DNA from: Adlercreutzia wanghongyangiae
GTDB taxonomy: Bacteria; Actinomycetota; Coriobacteriia; Coriobacteriales; Eggerthellaceae
Assembly: GCF_035989245.1 (NCBI RefSeq)
Contig: NZ_JAYMFF010000011.1
Span: 124,001 to 188,000, forward strand
Direction of reading: 5' to 3'
Length of the DNA stretch: 64,000 nt
Position numbers and translations under genes: made by a program
In this document: one piece after another, positions 8,783 to 17,853 of the stretch
Layout of the letters: every line of letters starts with the position of its first letter
Position numbering within the stretch: position 1 is the stretch's first letter
The notes under the pieces: model-generated
Told to the model about the DNA's origin: nothing
The model's input: the letters and a program-made list of their open reading frames with translations, nothing else
Database searches by the model: none

Positions 8783-10228
8783 TCAGCTTTCGGGTTGCCA
8801 ATTATCGATGAGCGATATCAGCTCCTGTCGGGAATGGACATCGCATTTTGCATACAGGTGCACGATGTGAGATCTGACCGTGTTGGTGCTCACGCAAAAA
8901 GACTCAGCGATAAATGACGAGCTGCGCCCCTTCGCAAAGAGCAGCATGACCTCGCATTCCCTCGCGGTTAGCCTATAAGCCTCGGACACTGCCGCGGCCT
9001 TCTCGTCAAACGACCGCTCCCCCGCCGCCGCGTTCTTGCCGGAAACGGGAGCGTCTCCCCATAAAAAGCCTGCTATCGTCTTATCGTTCAAAAGCCAGAT
9101 TGCGGTTACGATGAGCAGCGAGACGAGCAAGAGCCCGAGCACCGAGTACGCATCCGACGAAAAGAAGAGGTGCTCGACGACCGAGAGCCCCGACCCAAGC
9201 GCCTGGGCAGCTCCCGTGAACACCGTGTTCCATCCGAAAACGCGCCACGCCGACAGGCCGTTCCGACGCACAAAGTCCATCAGGGCATAGCAAATCACCA
9301 ATTCGAACATACCCTCGGCCGCCTCGACCAATACTGTCGGGAACCAGGCAAAATCCCGGTAAACGGACATGAACACAAAGGCGAACAACATCGCTGTGAC
9401 GGCGAGCTTCGACCCAATAGCCGGCTCCCTGTCGCGGGCAGCGTACAGGACGAGCAAAAGCATGAGCAGCGCGAGCGCGTGGGCGAAGAACTCGTGGGGC
9501 GTGTTGTCGATGTGGGAGTAATGGTACACCGTGAATTGAAGGAAGCCGAAACTCGTCATGAGAACCCCCGCGCCCACCACGGCAGCCCAGCGCCAAGGCA
9601 CCAATTCGAGCGGTTTCGCGTCGGCAGCATCGCTGGAATCGGCAGCAGGCGGCTGCGCCGAGGCAGCAATGAGGATACTGGCACTCGCCGAGAACATGAT
9701 TGCCGCAAGCAGGACAAGCACCGTTCCGTCAAGCGTCCACAGCAACGTTCCGGCTGTTGAGATCGCCGCCGTCACCACAATTGCCCGTCGTCCGGCATTC
9801 TCCGAGCTGCCGGAGAGCACCTTCAGCCAGCAAATCATAACGATGGCCGCGGCGACTACGAACAGAGAGAATCCCGCCAGCATAAGAAAGGGCACCTGGA
9901 TAAACAGCGCGAATACGAACACCCCGATCAAGCCGACGCTCGCAACGGCATAGAGGGCCCCTCTTCGCAGAAACATGTTTCCGCGTGGACCGATCATCGC
10001 GAACAGAAGCCCCACGGCCACCACGAGGGGCCGGAGCGTCAGGTACGTCGAAGTAGGAATATCCGGGGTCCCAAGACTTCGCGATACGCAGAGGACCACC
10101 ATTTCCTGAGAGGCCCAGCACAACCCCAATCCAATCGCGAACATCGCCGCAAAGACGCGACTCTCCCTATCGCCTCTCACGTCATGCCCTCCCTCATTCG
10201 CCTCTTCAGCCATCCCATTGTACCTCAT
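8783..10228 (-). CDS. Membrane-bound LuxR-family regulator (module 1)
   Basis: The N-terminal ~400 residues are a series of hydrophobic segments resembling a multi-pass transporter-like domain. The C-terminal ~60 residues are a LuxR helix-turn-helix (LTARECEVMLLFAKGRSSSF, then STNTVRSHIVHLYAKCDVHS). The ATG at 10228 is preferred because GGGGAG lies six bases upstream; a start five codons earlier is possible. Such one-component regulators are abundant in Eggerthellaceae next to reductase genes. It is divergent from the flavoprotein at 10455 and probably senses that enzyme's substrate at the membrane and controls the shared intergenic region. The ligand is unknown. Confidence 0.87.
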   Translation of the reverse strand: MRYNGMAEEANEGGHDVRGDRESRVFAAMFAIGLGLCWASQEMVVLCVSRSLGTPDIPTSTYLTLRPLVVAVGLLFAMIGPRGNMFLRRGALYAVASVGLIGVFVFALFIQVPFLMLAGFSLFVVAAAIVMICWLKVLSGSSENAGRRAIVVTAAISTAGTLLWTLDGTVLVLLAAIMFSASASILIAASAQPPAADSSDAADAKPLELVPWRWAAVVGAGVLMTSFGFLQFTVYHYSHIDNTPHEFFAHALALLMLLLVLYAARDREPAIGSKLAVTAMLFAFVFMSVYRDFAWFPTVLVEAAEGMFELVICYALMDFVRRNGLSAWRVFGWNTVFTGAAQALGSGLSVVEHLFFSSDAYSVLGLLLVSLLIVTAIWLLNDKTIAGFLWGDAPVSGKNAAAGERSFDEKAAAVSEAYRLTARECEVMLLFAKGRSSSFIAESFCVSTNTVRSHIVHLYAKCDVHSRQELISLIDNWQPES

Positions 10229-10303
10229 TGGAAACTCCCCCATTATAGAGCTACCCCTGCCGAAGCGCAGCTACGCCCGAGCCTCTGAACGGGGGAAACG
10301 GGA

Positions 10304-10350
10304 TTTCACTCATTTTGCATGAGAGAGTTTTTCCCATATTTCACTCATTT
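10304..10350. promoter_or_regulatory. Direct repeats in the divergent LuxR/flavoprotein promoter region
   Basis: TTTCACTCATTT occurs at 10304-10315 and again at 10339-10350, 35 bp apart, in the 226-bp gap between the LuxR and flavoprotein genes. Paired sites at this spacing are a plausible operator for the adjacent LuxR protein. Confidence 0.4.
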
Positions 10351-10454
10351 CTCTTGGTTTCAAGCCCCCCGATGCGCCTTTACAGTCATCCCGTCTTTTG
10401 GCGAAAACCTCAACTCTCCAAAAGAGCAACGGTAGCTCACGAAAGGAAAAGGGA

Positions 10455-12137
10455 ATGGAAAAACACGGCTATATTCCGTCGGGGGGTCCCCAACTTAACC
10501 GCCGCAACTTCCTGCACATGGCAGTTGCAGGATTGGCAGGAGGAACTGCTTTGCTCGCCGGCTGCGCCCCCAAGCAAAGCTCCGATCCCGACGCACTCTC
10601 CGCAACCGGCGAGGCCGGCACCAAAAGCTCTTGGCGCACAGCTCCCGAGCCCATTGACGAGAGCCTCATTACCGACACGGTCGAAGCGGACGTCGTCATC
10701 ATCGGTGGCGGCATTTCCGGAGTCAGCACGGGTGCCGCAGCCATCGAAAACGGCTTGAACGTCATCGTGCTCGAGCAGAACGAGGAGCCCCGCATGATGG
10801 GCTTCGACTTCGGCGGCATCAACTCCACCCTGGCAAAAGAAGCCGGATTGGAGCTGTCGGATGAGGAAATCTACCAGATGGTTCGCGACTGGACCCACAT
10901 GTCGGCCAATCGCGTGCGTCCGGATATCATCCTGAACTTCGTTCGCGAAAGCGGCCCGGCGCTGGACTGGGTCGTCGAGAAAGCCGTCAACTGGGGCTGC
11001 CGACCCGTGCTGGCCGCCATGAAGAGCGAGAGCGACACCTATTACAACTACATCCGGCCCATCGAGTTCCCCGACGGGCCGTTGTACGACCCTTCCAAGG
11101 GCCAGTTCGGCGGCAACGACATCATCACATGCCTGCGCAAGGAAGTCGAGGCGTCGGGCCAGTATCTGACCAATACAAAGGCAGAGCAGCTCGAGAAAGA
11201 GGGCGGAAGCGTCACCGGCGTCATCGCGTCGAAGGGCGATGGAAGCTATGTGCGCTACAAGGCATCGAAGGGCGTCGTTTTGGCGACGGGCGATTTCGGC
11301 GCCAACGAGGAGATGATGGAAGAGCTCACCGAGTTCGACTTCGCCTCCTACAGCAACCCCCTCGACTACAGCAACGTCTCGCTCGGCACGGGCCTGGGAC
11401 ATCGCATGGGCCTTTGGGCCGGCGGCGTCTTCCAGATGGGACCTCAGCCCCTTATGCTTCTGCCGATGACTTACCCGTACTTCTACCTGCACGTCAACAA
11501 CCTCGCCAAGCGCTACTGCAACGAAGACTGCGACTCGGTCAACATGTGCATCAATCAGCTTCAGCAGCCGAACGGAACCTCTTGGTCCATTTTCGATGCG
11601 AAATGGCGCACCGAGATTCCCGCGAGCCTTGAGGTGTCCGGCGGAATGAGCTGGGACCAAGACTTCCGCGAGCTCGGGACCCCCTGGAGCGTCGAAAACG
11701 AGGAGGCCTGGCTGCAGTACGAGCTCGAGTCGGGCTCGCTGGTTATGGCCGACACGCTGGAAGAGCTCGCCGAGAAAACCGAGCTTCCCCTGGAATCGCT
11801 CAAGGAAACCATTGCACGCTACAACGAGCTCGCCGAAGCGGGCAACGACCTCGACTTCGGAAAACGCCGCGAGCTTATGACCACCATCGCAGAGCCGCCT
11901 TTCTACGCATTGCGCATGCTCAGCGAAATGTGCGTGACGGTCGGCGGCCTCAACGTGGACGTCAACCACCAGATCCTCGACGAGAACGCCAATCCCATCC
12001 CGGGCCTGTACGGAGTCGGCAATGTTGCCGCCGGCTTGTTCGGCGTCGACTACATCGAGGCCCCCGTGCCGGGCATCAGCCTGGGCCGATGCGTGACGTT
12101 CGGCAAGAACCTCGGAGAGCACCTGGCAACTCTCTAG
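10455..12137 (+). CDS. Tat-exported FAD-dependent reductase (fumarate/urocanate reductase-like, module 1)
   Basis: This 560-residue protein uses the ATG at 10455 (AAAGG upstream). The N-terminus has a twin-arginine signal (NRRNFLHM) running into ALLAGC, which suggests a lipidated, cell-surface flavoprotein. The FAD-binding Rossmann motif is in DVVIIGGGISGVSTGAA; the C-terminal FAD-contact block includes PGLYGVGNVAAGLFGVDYIE. The family transfers electrons to double bonds of small carboxylates, steroids, catechols or similar substrates. No cytochrome or FMN electron-donor gene lies beside it. The LuxR gene on the other side of the promoter region is its likely regulator. The substrate cannot be named. 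Confidence 0.88.
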   Translation: MEKHGYIPSGGPQLNRRNFLHMAVAGLAGGTALLAGCAPKQSSDPDALSATGEAGTKSSWRTAPEPIDESLITDTVEADVVIIGGGISGVSTGAAAIENGLNVIVLEQNEEPRMMGFDFGGINSTLAKEAGLELSDEEIYQMVRDWTHMSANRVRPDIILNFVRESGPALDWVVEKAVNWGCRPVLAAMKSESDTYYNYIRPIEFPDGPLYDPSKGQFGGNDIITCLRKEVEASGQYLTNTKAEQLEKEGGSVTGVIASKGDGSYVRYKASKGVVLATGDFGANEEMMEELTEFDFASYSNPLDYSNVSLGTGLGHRMGLWAGGVFQMGPQPLMLLPMTYPYFYLHVNNLAKRYCNEDCDSVNMCINQLQQPNGTSWSIFDAKWRTEIPASLEVSGGMSWDQDFRELGTPWSVENEEAWLQYELESGSLVMADTLEELAEKTELPLESLKETIARYNELAEAGNDLDFGKRRELMTTIAEPPFYALRMLSEMCVTVGGLNVDVNHQILDENANPIPGLYGVGNVAAGLFGVDYIEAPVPGISLGRCVTFGKNLGEHLATL

Positions 12138-12180
12138 CAACACTCAAAGCTATACCGCAGGGCCGCAGCGCCCTTCCCAG

Positions 12181-12215
12181 ATCGGGCCCGCATCCCCCTC
12201 CCCGGCGGGCCCGAT
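12181..12215. terminator. Hairpin between convergent genes
   Basis: ATCGGGCCCGC (12181-12191) pairs with GCGGGCCCGAT (12205-12215). It sits between the flavoprotein stop and the converging ATPase stop and could serve both strands. No T tract follows, so its efficiency is uncertain. Confidence 0.6.
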
Positions 12216-12216
12216 C

Positions 12217-13533
12217 CTATTGAAGCAGCTCCGGTTGCAGCAGAAACGGGATGACGCCCATATAGGTTATGCCCTGCTCATCAGTCCACGGCTGCTGCGA
12301 ACCGCCTACTATCACGTATTTCCTGAAGAAGTCGTCGCTCTTCAAAAGCGGAGTGATTTCCTGTCGCTTCTTCGCCTCGCCATCCAGACGGAAGGCCGAC
12401 TGGATATACGCCCTCTCGTGACCGCGATTCACCACGAAGTCAATCTCGCGCATCGTGTCGGTACGCCTCCCGTCCTTCGTCTCCACAACGCGCACGGCAC
12501 CAACGTCGACCGAATAACCACGCAGCGCAAGCTCGTTGAAGATGATGTTTTCCATGAGGTGCGTTTCCTCGATTTGCCGAAAATTGAGGAGGGCATTGCG
12601 AAGCCCCACGTCAGTCGCGTAGAACTTCATGGGATAGTCGAAATAGCGCTTGCCTTTGACGTCGTAGCGCTCGGCCTTCGAGAAAATAAAGGCATCCTCG
12701 AGAGCATCCAAATAGCGCTTAACGGTTTTGTCTGAAATGCCCACATGAGCCACGGTATTCAGGGTATTTGTCAGCTTGGTCGGATTGGTGAGCGATCCCA
12801 CGGCAGACGCCAGCTCTTTCACCAGCTGATCGAGGGCCCCGAGGTTCTCGATATCGAAGCGCTCGACGATATCGGCCCTATAGACGGTATTGAACAGTCC
12901 CTTCAAATACGCCTCTCGCTCCCACTCGTCGGGCTCAAGCGCCGCGACGGGCATTCCGCCATACACCACGTAGCGATTCCAGGCGTCGGCCTTCTCGAGC
13001 CCGCTGTAGCCGCAATATTCCGCAAAGCTCAGCGGCCACATGCGAATCTCGCTGCCACGATCGCGGAAGTTGGTCACGATATCGGAGGAGAGCATGCGAG
13101 AATTGCTGCCCGTTACATAGACATCCAAGTTATCTCGCGCAATAAGGTCGTTGAGCACGTCGTAGAAAGTCGTATAGAGAAGGTCGCGATCCTCCTTGGG
13201 AACCATGCTCTCGTCCACGTCGGGACGCCTTACCCGGTAGCTCAGCTGAATCTCGTCGATGAACACATAGTGCATCTCAGGAGAGGCCGTGCGCTCCACG
13301 ATGTACTGGTACAGCTTCTCGGGGTTGCGCAGATCCTCGAACTCTTTGCGATCGAGGGCGATGTCGACAATCCGATCATTTCTCACGCCGCTTGCCAAAA
13401 GGTGCGCTCGGTACAGGTTCGACAGGAGGAAGGATTTTCCGCAGCGGCGAATACCGGTGATGATTTTCACGCGGCCGTTGTGCTGTTTCGCAACGAGCTT
13501 CTCCAAGTAGCGAGGGCGTTCGATGACGGTCAT
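12217..13533 (-). CDS. AAA-family ATPase with DUF4143-type C-terminus
   Basis: The protein has 438 residues. Near the N-terminus GIRRCGKS (27-34) is the P-loop; FIDEIQLS is the Walker B region. Later VYVTGSNSRML fits the sensor region of AAA_14 ATPases, and the C-terminal part (EIDFVVNRG) resembles the DUF4143 nuclease-like domain. These ATPases are common orphan accessory genes in gut bacteria; their cellular role is not established. The start has GGGAGGTGAG just upstream. Two tandem palindromes lie immediately 5' and probably travel with the gene or control it. Confidence 0.88.
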   Translation of the reverse strand: MTVIERPRYLEKLVAKQHNGRVKIITGIRRCGKSFLLSNLYRAHLLASGVRNDRIVDIALDRKEFEDLRNPEKLYQYIVERTASPEMHYVFIDEIQLSYRVRRPDVDESMVPKEDRDLLYTTFYDVLNDLIARDNLDVYVTGSNSRMLSSDIVTNFRDRGSEIRMWPLSFAEYCGYSGLEKADAWNRYVVYGGMPVAALEPDEWEREAYLKGLFNTVYRADIVERFDIENLGALDQLVKELASAVGSLTNPTKLTNTLNTVAHVGISDKTVKRYLDALEDAFIFSKAERYDVKGKRYFDYPMKFYATDVGLRNALLNFRQIEETHLMENIIFNELALRGYSVDVGAVRVVETKDGRRTDTMREIDFVVNRGHERAYIQSAFRLDGEAKKRQEITPLLKSDDFFRKYVIVGGSQQPWTDEQGITYMGVIPFLLQPELLQ

Positions 13534-13550
13534 AGCTCACCTCCCAATCA

Positions 13551-13668
13551 TATGGCTCCGAACTTCACCCATAAAGTGGGAAAGTTCGGAGCCATATTAC
13601 CGCGTATTGAGGCATTTTTCAATTTTTGGCTCCGAACTTCACCCACAAGGTGGGAAAGTTCGGAGTCA
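13551..13668. repeat. Two tandem palindromes upstream of the DUF4143 ATPase
   Basis: Palindrome 1 (13551-13596) has 15-base perfect arms (TATGGCTCCGAACTT and its complement) around an inner CCCA/TGGG stem. Palindrome 2 (about 13625-13668) repeats almost the same sequence, including CTCCGAACTTCACCCA. Both lie between the ATPase start and the end of the upstream ABC transporter. They could be transcript hairpins, operators or remnants of a mobile repeat. Confidence 0.8.
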
Positions 13669-13711
13669 AGCTAGCTGAGTGCCTTGAGGAAAACCACGGC
13701 AGCGAAACGTC

Positions 13712-15496
13712 CTACTCCTCCCCATAGGCGCCGGTTTGGCGGTTCCAGAGGCGGGCGTAGTCGCCGCCTTTGGCCACCAGCTCGGCATGGGGACCGTCCT
13801 CCGCGATGCGGCCCCGGGACAGCACCACGATGCGGTCGAGGCTCGCCACCGTGGACAGGCGGTGCGCCACCACGATGGCCGTACGGCCCTCCATCAGACG
13901 CGCGAGCGCCTCCTGCACCGCCGCCTCGCTTTCCGAGTCCAACGCACTCGTGGCCTCGTCCAACACCAGGATGGGGCAGTCGGCCAGCATGGCGCGGGCG
14001 ATGGCGATGCGCTGGCGCTGACCACCCGACAGCTTCACACCGCGCTCGCCGGTCACGGTGTCGAAACCCTGTGGCAGCGCCTCGATGAACTCGAGCGCAT
14101 TGGCCGCGCGAGCCGCCTCGCGGATCTCATCCATGGTGGCGTCGGGCCGCCCGTAGGCGATGTTCTCGGCAATGGAGCGGTGGAACAGCAGCGCCTCCTG
14201 GGGCACGTAGGCGATGCTCCGGCGCAGACTCTGCTGGGTTACGTCGGCCACGTTCTGCCCGTCCACCAGAATCTCGCCCTCCTGAATGTCGGCCAGGCGC
14301 AGCAGAAGCTTCGTGAGCGTGGTCTTCCCCGCCCCGCTCATGCCCACGAGCCCCACGCGCTGGCCGGCGGGAATGTGCAGGTTGAAGTCGTCGAACACCT
14401 GGGTTTTCACGTTACCGTCGGTGTACCAGAAGTTGATGCCTTTGAAGTCGATGTCGCCGAGCTCCACATCGAGCGGACGGGCTCCCGGCGCATCTGCCAC
14501 CAGTCGCGGCTCGTCGAGCACCGCCGTCATGCCGCTCGCGTCGCCCAAGGCCTGGTTGATGCGCTGCAGGCCCGTGTTGATGAAGTTGAACTGGTTGGTC
14601 ACCGTGTTCGTGTAGGTGAACATGAGGATGACCGTGCCCGGCGTGATGCCGAACCAGGCGTTGCCGCCCGAGATGAACACCGTCACCACGCTCATGATGA
14701 CCACGGTGATGGCCGCCGTGGTGATGCCTCGGGCGAGAGAGGCCCGCATGCGCTTGGAGTCGCGCGCCACCACTTCCCGATTCGCCGTGTCGAACAGCCC
14801 CCGCTCGTAGTCCTCGCGCCCGTAGGTCTTCACGGCCAGAATGTTGGCCACCGCGTCCGACAGCTCGCCCGAGAGCTGGTTCTGGGCGCTGGCGGCCTTC
14901 TCGTTCAGGTGCAGGATGCGCTTGTACATAAGGTAACTCACGGTCGCGTACACCGCGAGCATGATCAGAAGCACGGTCGCGTAGGCCGGCACCGCGGGGA
15001 ACAGGATGAGGCAGGTGAAGGTGATGGAGCAGAGAATGGGCAAGAACGGGAAGTTCATGGTGCTGATCAGCTGGGTGTAGCCAGCCATGAACTTCGAGGT
15101 CTGGCTGACGAGCGTGCCGCCGAAGCGGTTGGAATGGAACGCCAGCGATTGGTTGCACAGGCAGTCGAAGGCCGTGGTGGCCAAGTCGTAGTTCACGGCG
15201 ATCTGGAGTTTCCACAGCGTGTAGTCCTGCAACTTGGAACAGGCCTGGCCCGCCAAGTTGATGCCGATGAGCGCCGCAATGTAGGGCCCGAACACCGCGA
15301 ACACCTCGTCGGCGGCCACCGGGGCCGCGCTGATGCGGTCCACGATGAGGCTCATCACGTAGGGGTTGCCATAGGTGAGGAAGCCGCAGAACCCGATCGT
15401 CGAGGCGACGAGCGCAACGAACAGACCCAAATGGCGGCGCGTGGCCAGCCAGTAGTAATGCAAGCTCCGCATCGTCAACGATTGCTCCTTCGCCAT
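13712..15496 (-). CDS. ABC exporter, fused membrane and ATPase domains
   Basis: The 594-residue protein starts at the ATG at 15496 (GAGGAG upstream). A six-helix membrane domain fills the first ~320 residues, followed by an ATPase domain with GMSGAGKTT (Walker A), LSGGQRQRIAIARAML (signature) and ILVLDEATSALD (Walker B). This is the MsbA/LmrA-type half-transporter architecture, usually a homodimer exporting lipids, peptides or drugs. No partner half-transporter is adjacent. The substrate is unknown. The HelD-like gene upstream on the same strand ends 53 bases before, so co-transcription is possible. Confidence 0.92.
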   Translation of the reverse strand: MAKEQSLTMRSLHYYWLATRRHLGLFVALVASTIGFCGFLTYGNPYVMSLIVDRISAAPVAADEVFAVFGPYIAALIGINLAGQACSKLQDYTLWKLQIAVNYDLATTAFDCLCNQSLAFHSNRFGGTLVSQTSKFMAGYTQLISTMNFPFLPILCSITFTCLILFPAVPAYATVLLIMLAVYATVSYLMYKRILHLNEKAASAQNQLSGELSDAVANILAVKTYGREDYERGLFDTANREVVARDSKRMRASLARGITTAAITVVIMSVVTVFISGGNAWFGITPGTVILMFTYTNTVTNQFNFINTGLQRINQALGDASGMTAVLDEPRLVADAPGARPLDVELGDIDFKGINFWYTDGNVKTQVFDDFNLHIPAGQRVGLVGMSGAGKTTLTKLLLRLADIQEGEILVDGQNVADVTQQSLRRSIAYVPQEALLFHRSIAENIAYGRPDATMDEIREAARAANALEFIEALPQGFDTVTGERGVKLSGGQRQRIAIARAMLADCPILVLDEATSALDSESEAAVQEALARLMEGRTAIVVAHRLSTVASLDRIVVLSRGRIAEDGPHAELVAKGGDYARLWNRQTGAYGEE

Positions 15497-15549
15497 AGCT
15501 CCTCTTCTCGTTGTTGCATCTCCCCGCCGGTCGGAGCCGCCGGACAACC

Positions 15550-17853
15550 CTAGTGCGCCAGCAGTTCCGTCAGCTCGCCGTTGGCCAGGATGGTGACGTG
15601 GCGGGTGGCGCGGGAGATGGCGGTGTACAGGCGGCGGCGCGCCAGGTCGGTGACGGGGAACACGCGCGGCGAGGCGTCGGCGATCACCACGCTGTCGAAC
15701 TCCAGCCCCTTCGCCAGCGCGAGCGGCAGCACCACCACACCGCCGTCGGGCAGGCTGTCGTGCTCGCCGAGCACCACGGCGCCCTCCCCCAGCACCTTCG
15801 CCATACGCCGCGCCTCGCTCTTGTAGGGCACGATGACCGCCGTGAGCTTGTCGGTACCGGCCGCATCATCCACCACGCGGCGCAGGGCGCAGGCCCACTC
15901 GTCGGCATCAGCGGCCACGACGATCTCGGGGGCGGGCGCCTCGCGCTGCACCGAGGACACCTCCATGGCCTCGCCCGGCGGCAGCAGCGACGCGAACAGG
16001 TCGGTAATGGCCGGCGTGGAGCGGTAGCTCGTCATGAGGCGGCACGCGCTCACCGCGCCGCGCTCGGCCTCGAACACGGCGCGAATCTCGCCCCAGGGTG
16101 CCGTGCCCTCGGCGATGGCCTGGTTCGGGTCGCCCAGAAGCAGGAAGTTCGCGCGGCGGAAGTAGCGGGCCATCACAGCCAGCTGGCCGGCCGAGTAATC
16201 CTGCACCTCGTCGATCATCACGTACTTTGCATCGGGGTTCGAAAGGCCCGTGAGCGCCATCTTCAGATACACCCACTCCACCGAGGTGAGCCCGTCGCGG
16301 CCCATGAGGCGTCGGGCGATCTCGTCCACGTCGAGCCAGTCCATGGCGCGCACCTGGCGCAGGGCGTCGGCGTACTTCTCGCGCACGTAGGTGAGGGCGA
16401 GCGCACGGGCCTCCTCATCGGATTGCGGCTCGAAGGTCTCGCCGAACAGGCGCAGCTGCTCCTCGATGGGCAGATCGGCTATCTCGTCGTGGGTGTCCTC
16501 GTCAGCGGCGATGCCCTTCAAGCGCGCCTCCAAGCGCGCGCTCAGCTCCTCGTTCATAAGAGTCACGCGGTGCGGCCCGGCGGGCAGATGGTCGAACTTC
16601 GCCGCCACCTTCGCCACGGCATCGCCTCCCACCAGACGCGTGCCGGCGGCCGCGATATCGCGGAAGTCGGAGCGCTCGAAGGCAAAGCCAGCCAGCGCCG
16701 CATCGATGGCCTGCAGGCGCTCGTAGGACACGTCGCCCTCGCCCGCGCCGCGGCCGGCGGGCAGAAGCGGCGCCAGGAACTCGGCCCAGGTGAGGATCTC
16801 GGGGTTGCGCTCGCCCAAATCGGGCAGCACGCGGTCGATGTAGCGCCCGAACACCGGGTTCGGCGAGATGAGGAACACCTGCGTGGGGTCGAGGGTGCCG
16901 CGGTGCTGGTAGAACAGGTACGCGATGCGCTGCATGAGCACCGAGGTCTTCCCCGATCCCGCCACGCCGGCCACCTGCAGCACCGGCACGTCGGCATGGC
17001 GCACCACCTGGTTCTGCTCCTTCTGGATGGTGGCCGTGATGGCCTGCATATGGGCGGAGCGGCCACGCGAAAGCGAAGCCAGAAGCAGCTTGTCCTCGAT
17101 GGCCACGTCCGAGTCGAAATAGCCGTGCAGCGTATCGCGGCTAATCTCGAACTGGCGGCGCAGCCTCAGGTCGGCGCGAATGACGCGCCCGTCGGCCTCG
17201 TAGCTTACCGGCCCCATGGCCTGGCTGTAGTACACCTCGGCCACTGGGCTGCGCCAGTCCACCACCAGGCGGCGATAGTTCTCATCCGACACGCCGGCCG
17301 ACCCGATGTAGAGTTCCTTAGTCGGCGCGCTCGGCTTGAACTGAAGCTCGATCTTCGCGAAGTAGGGCTCGCGCAAGAGCACCTCCACCGCGCGCAGCCG
17401 CTCGGCCTGCACGGAGTTGGCCATGTCGTGGGCCTCGATGATGTTGTTCATGGCCACGATGTCGGCATGGGTTTCCAGGATGTCGTCCCAGGTGGCGAAG
17501 TTCACGGCCAGCTCGTCGGCCATGTTCTTCTTGTCCTCGGCAGCTTGGGCGGCCACCGCCTCCATGGCGGCCACGGCATCGCGGCCGATCTTCTCCAACT
17601 TGCCGTAGGTTTCCGTCAGGTGCGCCTGCTCGGCAGCGAAGATGGGGTCGGCGGCTTCCCCGCCCTGGTCAGCGGGACGGCTGAAGCCGTCCCCTACGGA
17701 AACCTCCCCCGCCGTCGGGGCTCCCCCTGCGGTCGAGGCTCCCCCTGCCGTCGGGACTCCCCCTGCCGTAGGGGCGGGCTTCAGCCCGCCCGCGCAAGCT
17801 GCCGAATCCAAGACGCCCGCGCGATCGACGGGCTGCTGCGCCTCCCTAGACAA
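15550..17853 (-). CDS. HelD-like UvrD/Rep-family helicase
   Basis: The 767-residue protein has GSGKTS (Lys302) and a split UvrD-like ATPase with VMIDEVQDYS and SYRSTPAITDLF. The N-terminal coiled-coil-like stretch (HLTETYGKLEKIGRDAVAAM) matches HelD proteins, which pull RNA polymerase off DNA. The TTG start at 17853 overlaps the end of the deformylase-like gene, with GAGGG five bases upstream, so the two are translationally coupled. Residues ~22-60 are a low-complexity block, repeats of PTAGGA-type hexapeptides, encoded by a DNA repeat block. The conserved protein begins after that block, near DPIFAAEQ. Confidence 0.85.
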   Translation of the reverse strand: MSREAQQPVDRAGVLDSAACAGGLKPAPTAGGVPTAGGASTAGGAPTAGEVSVGDGFSRPADQGGEAADPIFAAEQAHLTETYGKLEKIGRDAVAAMEAVAAQAAEDKKNMADELAVNFATWDDILETHADIVAMNNIIEAHDMANSVQAERLRAVEVLLREPYFAKIELQFKPSAPTKELYIGSAGVSDENYRRLVVDWRSPVAEVYYSQAMGPVSYEADGRVIRADLRLRRQFEISRDTLHGYFDSDVAIEDKLLLASLSRGRSAHMQAITATIQKEQNQVVRHADVPVLQVAGVAGSGKTSVLMQRIAYLFYQHRGTLDPTQVFLISPNPVFGRYIDRVLPDLGERNPEILTWAEFLAPLLPAGRGAGEGDVSYERLQAIDAALAGFAFERSDFRDIAAAGTRLVGGDAVAKVAAKFDHLPAGPHRVTLMNEELSARLEARLKGIAADEDTHDEIADLPIEEQLRLFGETFEPQSDEEARALALTYVREKYADALRQVRAMDWLDVDEIARRLMGRDGLTSVEWVYLKMALTGLSNPDAKYVMIDEVQDYSAGQLAVMARYFRRANFLLLGDPNQAIAEGTAPWGEIRAVFEAERGAVSACRLMTSYRSTPAITDLFASLLPPGEAMEVSSVQREAPAPEIVVAADADEWACALRRVVDDAAGTDKLTAVIVPYKSEARRMAKVLGEGAVVLGEHDSLPDGGVVVLPLALAKGLEFDSVVIADASPRVFPVTDLARRRLYTAISRATRHVTILANGELTELLAH
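17674..17791. repeat. Palindrome-bounded 18-bp repeat block inside the HelD-like gene
   Basis: Two 20-base palindromes (17674-17693, arms GGGACGGC/GCCGTCCC; 17772-17791, arms GGGCGGGC/GCCCGCCC) bracket four imperfect 18-bp units at 17701-17772. Eighteen-base units keep the reading frame and encode hexapeptide repeats near the protein N-terminus. It resembles a REP/BIME-type intergenic repeat that has become coding. Confidence 0.85.
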
